DNA from: Nodosilinea sp. FACHB-141
Lineage (GTDB): Bacteria; Cyanobacteriota; Cyanobacteriia; Phormidesmidales; Phormidesmidaceae
Assembly (NCBI RefSeq): GCF_014696135.1
Contig: NZ_JACJPP010000018.1
Coordinates: 186,001 to 250,000 of the forward strand
DNA length: 64,000 bases
Reading direction: 5' to 3'
The translations under genes and the position numbers were made by a program. The stretch's first letter is position 1. The number at the start of each line of letters is the position of its first letter. Below the pieces are notes generated by a model. The model was not told where the DNA came from. It searched no databases and worked only from the letters and a program-made list of their open reading frames with translations. Below, one piece after another: positions 17,559 to 25,373 of this stretch.

Positions 17559-18881
17559 ATGCCTACCCCGACTGAAGTTTCGGATTCTGATGGAGAGCCT
17601 CCGCCTGTGTGGTTGTGGTGGTTAGCGGTAGGGCTATTGCTGCTGGTGCTAGTGGTGGTCAGCTATGGGTATCTCAGGGGCAGCTTTCGCCAAGCCTCAA
17701 CCTGCACGATCGATAACGTACCCAGCTTAGATGACCCCTGTTTTGCCCTCTGTCTAGAAGGGTTGGCCAACTCTGCGGACACTACCGGGCGCCTGGTTGG
17801 TTTTTGGAGTGAAATAGACGATGTCTATGCCGCTCGCGATACCGCCATGGCCAGTGCCGAGCAGCTAATTCAATACGAAACCTACTTTATGACGCCGGGA
17901 CGCCGGGCCGATGCCTTTGCTGAGGTGGTGGCCGATCGCGCCATGGCCGGGGTGACGGTGCAACTCCTGCTCGACCACCAGGGCACCAAGGCGATGCCCG
18001 AAAAATACTGGCGGCGGCTGAGAAACGTCGGGGTTGAAATTCAGTTCTTTCGGCCCCTCGACTGGCGCGCGCCCCTGGAATACAACTCGCGATCGCACCG
18101 CAAACTGCTGATTATCGACGGCTGCCGGGTATTTATTGGTGGGGCCGGCGTATCGGACTTTTGGGATGGAGTCGCCTTTGATCACGATGATGGCCCCTGG
18201 CTCGACTTTGAAGTAGCCTACGAAGGCGAAGTGGTAAGCCTGCTCCAGGGCAAATTTTTGCAAAACTGGTCCTGTGCTGGGGGGTGTATCGACCTCAAGC
18301 AAGGTCTACATTCGGTACAAAAGCATGGGTCTACACCGCTTTACATTACCGACAACACCTCCAGTCTCAACGAATCTTCCATGCGGCTGCTGATGCAGCT
18401 CCACATTCTGGCGGCAAAAGAGCGATTGTGGATTGGCAGCCCCTACCTGGTGCCCGATGATGACACTACCCAAGCCTTAATCTGCGCCTGCAAAAAAGGT
18501 GTGGACGTTCGCATTCTCACCATGGGAGCCTCTACCGACAAAAAAATGGTGCACATGGCCAGCCGCGGCCTGTATGGCCCTCTGCTTGAAGCCGGCGTCA
18601 AAATTTGTGAGTATCAGCCCAGCATGATGCACGCTAAGTTTGTGCTGGTGGATGATGGTTGGGTAAGTACTGGCAGCGCTAACTTTGACCCCCGCAGCTA
18701 TTTTCATAACGACGAGCTGAATATCTCAGGTGCCTATCCCGAGCTGGCCCGCAAAGTCGAGCAATTTTTTATTGATGCCATGGCCAACAGCTACTGCATC
18801 ACCCACACCGATTGGCAAAACCGCTCCACCTCCGAAAAGATCAAGGGCCAAATGGCGCTGCTGTTTAGGCAATTGCTTTAA
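17559..18881 (+). CDS. Phospholipase D-family protein, cardiolipin synthase-like
   Basis: A 440-residue membrane-anchored enzyme with one N-terminal helix (about residues 17-40) and two PLD half-sites. The first is HRKLLIIDG near residue 180 with VFIGGAGVSD after it; the second is HAKFVLVDDGWVSTGSANFDPRS near 354. Both HKD triads are intact. This architecture matches ClsA/B-type cardiolipin synthases, which join two phosphatidylglycerol molecules or transfer a phosphatidyl group in the membrane; a phospholipase D role is the alternative. The lumenal or cytosolic placement of the catalytic part cannot be told. It is a single gene about 115 bp after the broken permease. Confidence 0.8.
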   Translation: MPTPTEVSDSDGEPPPVWLWWLAVGLLLLVLVVVSYGYLRGSFRQASTCTIDNVPSLDDPCFALCLEGLANSADTTGRLVGFWSEIDDVYAARDTAMASAEQLIQYETYFMTPGRRADAFAEVVADRAMAGVTVQLLLDHQGTKAMPEKYWRRLRNVGVEIQFFRPLDWRAPLEYNSRSHRKLLIIDGCRVFIGGAGVSDFWDGVAFDHDDGPWLDFEVAYEGEVVSLLQGKFLQNWSCAGGCIDLKQGLHSVQKHGSTPLYITDNTSSLNESSMRLLMQLHILAAKERLWIGSPYLVPDDDTTQALICACKKGVDVRILTMGASTDKKMVHMASRGLYGPLLEAGVKICEYQPSMMHAKFVLVDDGWVSTGSANFDPRSYFHNDELNISGAYPELARKVEQFFIDAMANSYCITHTDWQNRSTSEKIKGQMALLFRQLL

Positions 18882-19056
18882 GGCTTGGGCGATCGCGATT
18901 GTCGGTCTCTCCGAACCAGCCGCAGAGGCTGGCTCCAAAACTCAGAATATTCCAGGCAAGCGGCTGTAGTATTTTGTAGCATGAGTTGTAAGCGTTACAG
19001 CATAGAGCTGTGGCGGGTGCAAATTCAACTCTAGTCACTCCTTTAAGCTCCTTTAA

Positions 19057-19527
19057 ATGATTCGCCCCACTGTTGCCGCTGACGCCAGCAATTTGATATC
19101 CCTAGCTGGCGCGACCGGCCTGTTTGAGCCCCACCAGCTCAAGGAATTGAGCACCCTGTTGGCCAACTCCTTTGACGACACCACCGCTAGCAAGGCATTT
19201 TGGCTAACCGACGACGATAGTGGGCCGGTGGGGATGGCCTATTGTGAGCTAGAACGCATGACCGATCAGACCTGGAATCTACAGCTGATTGCTATTCACC
19301 CTAGCCGCCAAGGGCAAGGGCGGGGGACAGCGCTACTACGCCACACTGAGCAAACGCTCGTGGCACGGGGTGGGCGCATGCTGATAGTCGAAACCTCCGG
19401 TTCCGCTGACTTTGAGCGCGTACGAACGTTTTACGCTAACTGCGGCTATCAAGAGGAAGGGCGGATCCGCGACTTCTACGGGACGGGCTACGACAAAGTG
19501 GCGTTTCGAAAAGTTTTAGAGGTGTGA
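19057..19527 (+). CDS. GNAT-family N-acetyltransferase
   Basis: A 156-residue acetyl-CoA-dependent acetyltransferase. Motif A is seen as LQLIAIHPSRQGQGRGTALL (about residues 81-100), with the pyrophosphate-binding loop QGQGRG. The C-terminal motif B runs FERVRTFYANCGYQEEGRIRDFYGTGYDKVAF. The beginning MIRPTVAADASNLISLA is typical of the fold. The substrate is unknown. It converges tail to tail with ilvE, 11 bp apart. Confidence 0.85.
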   Translation: MIRPTVAADASNLISLAGATGLFEPHQLKELSTLLANSFDDTTASKAFWLTDDDSGPVGMAYCELERMTDQTWNLQLIAIHPSRQGQGRGTALLRHTEQTLVARGGRMLIVETSGSADFERVRTFYANCGYQEEGRIRDFYGTGYDKVAFRKVLEV

Positions 19528-19538
19528 GTTGGGGAAAT

Positions 19539-20453
19539 CTACCCCAAATCGATCGCAAATATCCAGTCTTTATACTCGTCATCGCGCCCTTCGGTGATGG
19601 CAGTGAGCTTTTCGCGCAGGCGATCGGTGATGGGGCGATTAGTGGGCAGGTTGTATGACTCTACCTTACGCACTGGGGTGATTTTGGCGGCCGTGCCGCT
19701 GAGAAAGACCTCATCGGCAATCAGCAGCTCTGACTTATCGACCGGGCGCTCGACTACCTCAATGCCCAAATTGCGGGCCACCGTGAGAATGCTGTCGCGG
19801 GTAATGCCTTCGAGAATATCCTGCTCGTAGCCAGGGGTGATCAGCTTGCCATGGCGCACGATAAACACGTTCATGCCCGAGGCTTCGCTGACTTTGCCCT
19901 GGGCATTCATCAAAATCGATTCGTCAAAGCCCGACTCAACGGCCTCGGTTTTGGCCAGCGATGAGGTGATGTAGGCCCCGCTAATTTTGCCGCGCAGAGG
20001 TAGGCTGCGGTCTTCTTGCCGATACCAGGAGCTAATCCGGCAGGTGACGCCTTCAGGCGAGAGATAGTCGCCCAGTTCTAGCCCATAGACGAAAAAGCTT
20101 TTCTCGACGTTGTGCAGCCGGGGCGAAATGCCCAGGTCTGAGGTGTAGACAAAGGGACGAATGTAGAACGATTTGTCGGGGCTGTTTTTGCGGACGAAAT
20201 CTTCAATCACCGCCTGAATTTTGTCGGCGGGCAGGTCGTAGTTGAGCAGCCGGGCGCTGGTGCTAAGGCGCTGGCAATGGCGATCGAGGCGAAAGAGCAA
20301 AATGCGTCCGCTGCCCGTCGGGTCGGGAATGCCGCGCAGCCCGCCAAAGGCCCCGGTGCCGTAGTGCAGGGCGTGGGTGGCAATGGAAAGCTTGGCGTCG
20401 CTAAAGTCGCAAAACTGGCCTTCAAAGTAAGCGACGGGTAAAAAGTTGTGCAT
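19539..20453 (-). CDS. ilvE: Branched-chain amino acid aminotransferase
   Basis: A class IV PLP aminotransferase of 304 residues that carries out the last step of Leu, Ile and Val synthesis, with glutamate as amino donor. The opening MHNFLPVAYFEGQF, then LSIATHALHYGTGAFGGLRG, is the usual cyanobacterial IlvE start, which is why I take ATG at 20453 over the GTG at 20504. The catalytic Lys lies in ITSSLAKTEA, and the PLP phosphate-binding segments FIVRHGKLITPG and FLSGTAAKITPV follow. Cytoplasmic. Transcribed alone; the 306-bp gap upstream (20454-20759) shows no recognisable element. Confidence 0.9.
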   Translation of the reverse strand: MHNFLPVAYFEGQFCDFSDAKLSIATHALHYGTGAFGGLRGIPDPTGSGRILLFRLDRHCQRLSTSARLLNYDLPADKIQAVIEDFVRKNSPDKSFYIRPFVYTSDLGISPRLHNVEKSFFVYGLELGDYLSPEGVTCRISSWYRQEDRSLPLRGKISGAYITSSLAKTEAVESGFDESILMNAQGKVSEASGMNVFIVRHGKLITPGYEQDILEGITRDSILTVARNLGIEVVERPVDKSELLIADEVFLSGTAAKITPVRKVESYNLPTNRPITDRLREKLTAITEGRDDEYKDWIFAIDLG

Positions 20454-20759
20454 GGCTACGGCTGGGCAAAATTCGGCATCTTTACCAGAATAGACCCAAT
20501 CCACAGCCTATTAAACTAGCGCGCAGCGACTTGCCACGACGAAAGCGGGACTGGCAATGCCTTAAATCGAGCGTCTACACCGCTCTAGGTGGAGAAAGGG
20601 TAGCTCGCTGGTAGGCACAACTCACGAGGCTGTAAGCGGCGACGGCAGGGCACCTCATCTCAGTGCGAAGAATTATTGAGGTATCATGCCTTACAACAGG
20701 TTCCCTGGGCATCTTGGGAGGGAACCCATCCAGGCCGCGCGATCGCGCCTTTAGCTGCT

Positions 20760-21227
20760 ATGAATAATGCCCTGCTTGCCTCTGTCCGTGAAGCCGACGG
20801 TCGCTACCTGAGTGATGTTGAGTTGCGCCCCTTCGAGCAAATGATGGAGGCCTTTCAAACCCGGGTGAATCTTTACAACCACGTTAGAGACCACAGCAAA
20901 GATATAGTGCTCAACACCCTGCGGCGGCTCATGCAAACCCCTCACCGCCAGGTCGTACAAGAGCACGCCCAGCAGTGCCAGCGCGATATGACCTATACCC
21001 TGGAGTACGTTGCCAAGGGTGTTTTGCTCCACGACGAAGATGGCTTCATGGAAGAATATCTGGTGTGGATGCAAAATATTATCCGCGCCTTCCATCGTCA
21101 GACGGCCTGTGTGGTGGCCTACCGTCTGCTCAAAGAAGAAGTACGCACTACGCTCCCCAGCGACCAGAGCAATCTCATGATGATGTATCTCGACAAGCTC
21201 ACTGAGGCGCTCGAGAGCGGCATTTAG
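20760..21227 (+). CDS. Orphan phycobiliprotein-domain protein
   Basis: A 155-residue all-helical protein with the phycobilisome (globin-like) domain layout. HAQQCQRDMTYTLEYVAKG at about residues 69-87 corresponds to the chromophore segment of phycobiliproteins, keeping Cys (73), Arg (75) and Asp (76), the residues that attach and coordinate the bilin at Cys-84. The downstream helix (MEEYLVWMQNIIRAFH) also fits. It is not apcA/B/D/F or cpcA/B by wording and has no phycobilisome gene beside it. It might carry a bilin, or act in bilin or phycobilisome handling. The frame opens at 20676, but ATG at 20760 begins the domain. Confidence 0.65.
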   Translation: MNNALLASVREADGRYLSDVELRPFEQMMEAFQTRVNLYNHVRDHSKDIVLNTLRRLMQTPHRQVVQEHAQQCQRDMTYTLEYVAKGVLLHDEDGFMEEYLVWMQNIIRAFHRQTACVVAYRLLKEEVRTTLPSDQSNLMMMYLDKLTEALESGI

Positions 21228-21440
21228 CGCAATGGTCAAAGACCAGTCCGAGAGGCTTTGGCACTGTCTCTCCAAAGGAGAATTGCATTCCCTGGGCAAT
21301 TACATACCCACTGATCTGCAAAGGGATCCGCTACCGCCCCAGTAACAATTCCTTGCTAGAAATCATTTGACTGCCCAGGCGCCTGGTTTGAAATTAGACT
21401 AGGGTCAATCTCGTTTATTGATTTCTTGCAGAGCACTTCT

Positions 21441-21626
21441 ATGGGAAAGTCTCGCCTTAGCCCCCGTCAGCGGTCCTACGAAGCCGACCTGATCAACCGC
21501 CTGTCGGACAACCAGCAGCTCAATCAGGCCCAGCAGCGGATCAGCGGTCTCAGCGATAAGGACCGCAACCTAGTGTCTGAGCGCCTCAGCGGTCGCACCC
21601 GAGGACGTTTGCAGCAGAACTACTAG
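21441..21626 (+). CDS. Small basic conserved-type cyanobacterial protein
   Basis: A 61-residue, highly polar protein rich in Arg, Gln and Ser (MGKSRLSPRQRSYEADLINRL, then DNQQLNQAQQRISGL and SERLSGRTRGRLQQNY). It is predicted helical, without membrane segment or Cys. ATG at 21441 is chosen over the upstream start at 21426. Codon use fits its neighbours and the reading frame is clean, so it is probably a real gene. Function unknown. Confidence 0.55.
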   Translation: MGKSRLSPRQRSYEADLINRLSDNQQLNQAQQRISGLSDKDRNLVSERLSGRTRGRLQQNY

Positions 21627-21783
21627 CCCATCGCCAAATTTCTATGGCCTCAACTGTTGGACCTGGGGAAGTCGGGCGGTGGGTTTTGTCTTGGCAGCTA
21701 GGGCTGCCATAGGCAGGGCGATCGCGCAGTGTCCCCAAAGAAGAATCGCGCCCCCACCCTGGCTCGACAGGGGCAGTTCTTAT

Positions 21784-22020
21784 CTATAGCTTGACGTGGC
21801 TACCGTCGCAGAAAGGCGCGTTTTGCGTGTACTTGCAGGCGCACAGCGCCACCTGCTTTTTCTCCTCCAGGGTAAATTTCATTGGCGTGAATTCGGTACC
21901 TTTGTGGGCACCGTTGCAGAAGGGTTGATTTGCTGACTGGCCGCAGGTGCACCAGTAGTAGTCGCCCGCCTCCAACTCCATCACTACGGGCTTAGTATCG
22001 GCAATTACAGGCTCAGCCAT
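21784..22020 (-). CDS. CDGSH iron-sulfur domain protein, dual motif
   Basis: A 78-residue protein with two CDGSH-type [2Fe-2S] motifs: CTCGQSANQPFCNGAH (about residues 34-49) and CACKYTQNAPFCDGSH (about 59-75). Each has the 3 Cys/1 His ligand set. It belongs to the soluble MitoNEET-like class with tandem motifs, as in miner2/CISD3-like proteins, and would serve in electron or Fe-S cluster transfer in the cytoplasm. It lies downstream of the pirin gene on the same strand with an 83-bp gap that contains a strong hairpin. Confidence 0.85.
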   Translation of the reverse strand: MAEPVIADTKPVVMELEAGDYYWCTCGQSANQPFCNGAHKGTEFTPMKFTLEEKKQVALCACKYTQNAPFCDGSHVKL

Positions 22021-22062
22021 CGGTCTTTCCTCTCGTTAAGATCAGGTTTCGTTGCGGATATT

Positions 22063-22097
22063 CTGCGGCGGCAGAGGAAGTTTTCTCTGCCGCCGCA
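22063..22097. terminator. 12-bp perfect hairpin between pirin and CDGSH genes
   Basis: The arms 22063-22074 and 22086-22097 pair perfectly over 12 GC-rich bases with an 11-base loop. The hairpin lies just past the pirin stop codon (minus strand) and before the CDGSH start. It has no T run on the minus strand, so it may attenuate or stabilise the pirin transcript instead of ending it. Confidence 0.5.
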
Positions 22098-22103
22098 AGT
22101 TTG

Positions 22104-22808
22104 TTAGGCGGCCATATCAAATAGCAGCACCTCGGCCTCATCGGCAGCCCCAGTCAAGCTCAGGGTGTCGAGGTCGCTGACAGCAGCCCCATCTCCGGCG
22201 GTGAGGTCATGGCCGTTAAGGTTGACTGCGCCACGGGCTACCTGCACCCAGGCCACTCGGCCCGGAGCCAGGGTATGTGCCACTGCATCGCCATCGCTCA
22301 ACGTGGTGGCGTAGAGACTGACATCCTGGTGAATGGTGACGGAACCATCACGGCCATCGCGAGAACCGACCAGGCGCAACTGACCTTGTTTGGCTTCCGG
22401 TGCGATCGAGATTTGCTCGTAGCCGGGGTCAATGCCCTCAGTCTCCGGCAAAATCCAGATTTGCAGAAAGTGCACCGGGTTGGTGTCTGAAGCGTTGAAC
22501 TCGCTGTGGCGAATGCCCGTGCCTGCCGACATCCGCTGCACATCCCCAGGGCGAATAACGGAGCCAGTGCCAAGGCTATCTTTGTGCTCCAGTGCGCCAT
22601 CCAAAACGTAGGTAATGATTTCCATGTCGCGGTGGCCGTGGGTGCCAAAGCCCTGGCTGGGCGTCACCTTGTCTTCGTTGATCACCCGCAGGCTGGCAAA
22701 GCCCATGTGCTTAAGGTCGTAGTAGTTGCCGAAGGAGAAGGTGTGGTGAGAATCGAGCCAGCCAAAGTTGGCGGCACCACGTTCATTAGCAGGACGAACC
22801 TTAATCAT
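22104..22808 (-). CDS. Pirin family protein (bicupin)
   Basis: A 234-residue bicupin. The pirin motifs are plain: FSFGNYYDLKHMGFASLRVINEDKV, then the metal-binding GFGTHGHRDMEIITYVLDG and LEHKDS with the remaining ligands, and GDVQRMSAGTGIRHSEFN. Pirins are iron-binding proteins, some with quercetinase activity, others regulators. I take ATG at 22808 because a strong AGGAGG lies 8 bases upstream; the longer start at 22817 would sit within that site. It is divergent from a LysR regulator, which probably controls it. Confidence 0.9.
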   Translation of the reverse strand: MIKVRPANERGAANFGWLDSHHTFSFGNYYDLKHMGFASLRVINEDKVTPSQGFGTHGHRDMEIITYVLDGALEHKDSLGTGSVIRPGDVQRMSAGTGIRHSEFNASDTNPVHFLQIWILPETEGIDPGYEQISIAPEAKQGQLRLVGSRDGRDGSVTIHQDVSLYATTLSDGDAVAHTLAPGRVAWVQVARGAVNLNGHDLTAGDGAAVSDLDTLSLTGAADEAEVLLFDMAA

Positions 22809-22883
22809 TAGAGACACCTCCTATTAGCGTCAATGGATTGGAAACATCCGAATAAATTAAAGATATACTGAATCCAATTAAAG

Positions 22884-22930
22884 GACAATACTCAATATTA
22901 AAGACGCATTGTCGCTTGAATTAGGACAAT
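22884..22930. promoter_or_regulatory. LysR-type operator candidate
   Basis: In the 188-bp space between pirin and the LysR gene, ATTGTC (22908-22913) and GACAAT (22925-22930) form a perfect 6-bp inverted repeat with an 11-base spacer, which fits the T-N11-A rule for LysR boxes. A third GACAAT half-site lies at 22884-22889. The site is placed to act on both divergent promoters. Which inducer is sensed cannot be seen. Confidence 0.65.
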
Positions 22931-22996
22931 AATTGGCGGCCACGCTCTAGTCAACGCCAACTTCCCCACCTCCCCTATTCCCCTCCCCTCCGCAAA

Positions 22997-23875
22997 ATGG
23001 ACAAACTCGAAAGCATGCGCGCTTTTACCCAAGTTGTTGAATCAGGCGGTTTCGCTGCCGCTGCTCGCAAAATGGATCTGTCGCGATCGCAGGTCAACAA
23101 GTTGGTGATCAATCTGGAAGAGCATCTGCAAACCCAGCTCTTGCAGCGCACTACCCGCAAGGTCTCCCCCACCGATGCTGGCCGGGCCTACTACGATCGC
23201 TGCCTCGCCATCCTCACCGACCTCGAAGAAGCCGAGCTGGCCCTCACTCGTCTGCACCAAGAGCCGCGCGGCAGCCTGCGCATCAACGCCCCAATGACCT
23301 TTGGCACACTGCACCTAGCTCCCCTACTGGTGGAGTTTATGGCCCAGTACCCTGACCTCTACGTAGAGCTGGTGCTCAACGATCGCCGCATCGACCCGAT
23401 TGAAGAAGGCTTTGACATCACCATTCGCATTGCTGCCCAGCCGCCTAGCCCTGGGTTGATCGCTCACATCCTGGCTCCCTGCCCGCTGGTGGTGTGCGCG
23501 GCACCCGACTATCTACAGCAGCGCGGCACCCCGGCTCATCCAGACGATCTCAAACAGCACGACTGTCTACACTACGGCCACCGCGCCCAAGACAACAGCT
23601 GGACTCTGGTAGGGGATGAGCCGCATACGGTCACGATCAGTGGACCGCTGTGCTGCAACAACGGCGAGGTGCTGCGAGCCGCTGCCCTGGAGGGCTTAGG
23701 CATCGTCATGCTGCCCGATTTCATCGTGGAGAAGGATTTAAAGGTAGAACGCTTGCGACCCATCCTTGCCGACTATCCGCCTCCGCCAATCAATATCTAT
23801 GCGCTGTACCCAGTGAATCGCCACCTATCAGCGAAGGTGACTCGGCTAGTGGAGTTTTTGGCGGAGAAAATTTAG
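22997..23875 (+). CDS. LysR-family transcriptional regulator
   Basis: A 292-residue LTTR. The N-terminal winged helix-turn-helix is MDKLESMRAFTQVVESGGFAAAARKMDLSRSQVNKLV, and a linker helix precedes a periplasmic-binding-protein-like sensor domain (about 90-290). The HTH contains Ser-Arg-Ser in place of the common Pro-Ser-Ala, and the overall style is that of the proteobacterial-type 'DsdC/PtxR' LTTRs next to pirin genes. It is divergent from pirin with a LysR box between them, so autoregulation and control of pirin are likely. Confidence 0.88.
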   Translation: MDKLESMRAFTQVVESGGFAAAARKMDLSRSQVNKLVINLEEHLQTQLLQRTTRKVSPTDAGRAYYDRCLAILTDLEEAELALTRLHQEPRGSLRINAPMTFGTLHLAPLLVEFMAQYPDLYVELVLNDRRIDPIEEGFDITIRIAAQPPSPGLIAHILAPCPLVVCAAPDYLQQRGTPAHPDDLKQHDCLHYGHRAQDNSWTLVGDEPHTVTISGPLCCNNGEVLRAAALEGLGIVMLPDFIVEKDLKVERLRPILADYPPPPINIYALYPVNRHLSAKVTRLVEFLAEKI

Positions 23876-23991
23876 GGGGCTCGTCAAACTCGGCTGTATA
23901 AGTATGGTGCAGCCTAAAGAATCATTACCATCTCCAGGATTTTGGCTGAAGGGGTTGAAGTAATAGTTATCTAGACAGTTGAGGTGAAGTG

Positions 23992-24507
23992 ATGTTAGCC
24001 TCTCAGCGGCATTGGCTCAAACGCTTCGGAGCAGGTGCTTTTTTGAGTTTAATAGTTAGCGGTGCGGGGCTATTTTTGGCTTCAGGCGTAGAGCCTGCCA
24101 TGGCCCTTACAAATGAAGAAATAGCCGCGCGGGTGGCAAATTTTCGCCAGTCGAACGAACGCTGGTTTCAGATAGATTTGTCGAGCCAGCGGCTGACGGC
24201 TTGGGAGGGGGGTACTCCGGTCTATGCCGTCATTGTCTCGACGGGAAAGCGCTCAACGCCCACGGTGACGGGAGTGTTTGAAGTTCAGGCAATGCATCGA
24301 ACGACTAGAATGCGGGGTGCAGATTATGACGTGCCCGATGTGCCGTGGACGATGTATTTTCACCGGGGCTACGCCATTCATGGGGCTTACTGGCACCACA
24401 ATTTTGGTACGCCCGTAAGCCATGGCTGTGTGAACGTTGCGGTTGACCATGCCCAGTGGTTGTACAACTGGGCGGACCTGGGGACACCCGTGGTTGTGCA
24501 ACATTGA
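23992..24507 (+). CDS. L,D-transpeptidase (YkuD domain)
   Basis: A 171-residue exported enzyme that forms 3-3 cross-links or attaches proteins in peptidoglycan. It has an N-terminal signal peptide or anchor (about residues 12-40, ending near AMA). The YkuD catalytic site is [20 protein letters not shown], with His and Cys both present in the SHGC motif. ATG at 23992 follows GAGGTGAAGTG; GTG at 23989 is possible. The protein is short, with only the catalytic domain and no LysM or PG-binding module. Periplasmic by inference. Confidence 0.87.
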   Translation: MLASQRHWLKRFGAGAFLSLIVSGAGLFLASGVEPAMALTNEEIAARVANFRQSNERWFQIDLSSQRLTAWEGGTPVYAVIVSTGKRSTPTVTGVFEVQAMHRTTRMRGADYDVPDVPWTMYFHRGYAIHGAYWHHNFGTPVSHGCVNVAVDHAQWLYNWADLGTPVVVQH

Positions 24508-24783
24508 ACTGCTAGCCCAGGAAAGCATCACGCAGTTTTTACGGTGTCTGTACTGGGTGAATGCCCGCCCCCTTGCCTACCGGACGCAGTGGTGAATATA
24601 CCAGCGTCATGATCCTCCGCCTCTTTGTGAGTGGGGAGTGATTTTAGAGGAAAGTTGAGGTAGGCGATCGCGTTTGTCCAGTCGGCCCCGGCACCACATA
24701 CGATTAATCTATTGATTTGCTCTAGCCCAAGAACTGGGTTAGAGGCAAACGTGCCTAGTCTTACATCGCTAGAGGCCATGGGT

Positions 24784-25011
24784 ATGAAACAGATTCAGCA
24801 ATTCACAGCACTAATTGAACGAGACGATGATGCCTATGTGTCGCTATGTCCAGAGCTAGACATTGCTAGCCAGGGCGACACCGTTGAAGAAGCTAGAACC
24901 AATTTGATTGAAGCGATCGAGCTATTTTTTGAGGTTGCTGATCCGTCTGAAATTGCGTCGCGTCTCAAGTCTGAGGTCTTTATTACTCGGCTGGAGGTCA
25001 GCATTGGGTAA
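24784..25011 (+). CDS. hicB: HicB-family antitoxin
   Basis: A 75-residue HicB-type protein: FTALIERDDDAYVSLCPELDIASQGDTVEEARTNLIEAIELFFE, the degenerate RNase H-like fold of the antitoxin. No C-terminal DNA-binding helix-turn-helix is present, so it is of the short class. ATG at 24784 is used rather than 24712. Its end overlaps the start of the toxin gene by 8 bp. It would neutralise HicA by direct binding. Confidence 0.8.
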   Translation: MKQIQQFTALIERDDDAYVSLCPELDIASQGDTVEEARTNLIEAIELFFEVADPSEIASRLKSEVFITRLEVSIG

Positions 25012-25225
25012 GCTTAGAACCCTCTCTGGCAAGGAGGTCTGCAAAATTCTAGAACAGCAGGGCTTCACTCAGGTGCGTCAAAAGGGCAGTCATGTTGTCA
25101 TGCAAAAGCGCACCGAAGAGACAACTATCACTGTTCCTGTACCTGACCATAAGCAGCTCAAAACAGGAACCCTGTTGTCAATTATTCGACAATCGCAGCT
25201 AGCACGCTCTCTTTTCGAAAGTTAG
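25004..25225 (+). CDS. hicA: HicA-family mRNA interferase toxin
   Basis: A 73-residue HicA protein: LRTLSGKEVCKILEQQGFTQVRQKGSHVVMQKR, with the conserved active His in GSHVVM, then VPVPDHKQLKTGTLLSIIRQSQL. The dsRBD-like fold cleaves mRNA. The likely start is TTG at 25004, with GGAGGT at 24992-24997 seven bases upstream, overlapping the end of hicB. The order antitoxin then toxin is the reverse of classical hicAB but common in cyanobacteria. The toxin looks intact. Confidence 0.8.
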   Translation: MGKLRTLSGKEVCKILEQQGFTQVRQKGSHVVMQKRTEETTITVPVPDHKQLKTGTLLSIIRQSQLARSLFES

Positions 25226-25251
25226 CTCTCGGCTCGCCCACCGCACTGACC

Positions 25252-25338
25252 CTACTTGGCGCGGCTAAAGGCGATCGCTGCTGCAATAATTAAGCTGAGT
25301 AATGCCAAAGGTACCCAGAGGTCATTTGCCATCATCAT
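25252..25338 (-). CDS. Possible 28-residue membrane peptide
   Basis: A short minus-strand frame in the 148-bp gap between hicA and the large fusion gene translates to a peptide beginning MMMANDLWVPLALLSLIIAA and ending IAFSRAK. One clean hydrophobic helix flanked by an acidic N-terminus and a basic C-terminus is what small membrane peptides look like. I recognise no family and there is no clear ribosome binding site. It may be chance. Confidence 0.3.
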   Translation of the reverse strand: MMMANDLWVPLALLSLIIAAAIAFSRAK

Positions 25339-25343
25339 GGGGG

Positions 25344-25356
25344 CTACACCGTGTAG
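25344..25356. promoter_or_regulatory. 13-bp palindrome just upstream of the sensor/AAA+/Fe-S fusion gene
   Basis: CTACAC and GTGTAG meet around a single central base 18 bp before the ATG at 25374. A dyad of this kind close to the start suits an operator. The gene's own N-terminal domain resembles a Crp-type effector module, but that module has no DNA-binding domain, so the binder would be another protein. Confidence 0.35.
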
Positions 25357-25373
25357 AGCGTGGGTGAACTGCC

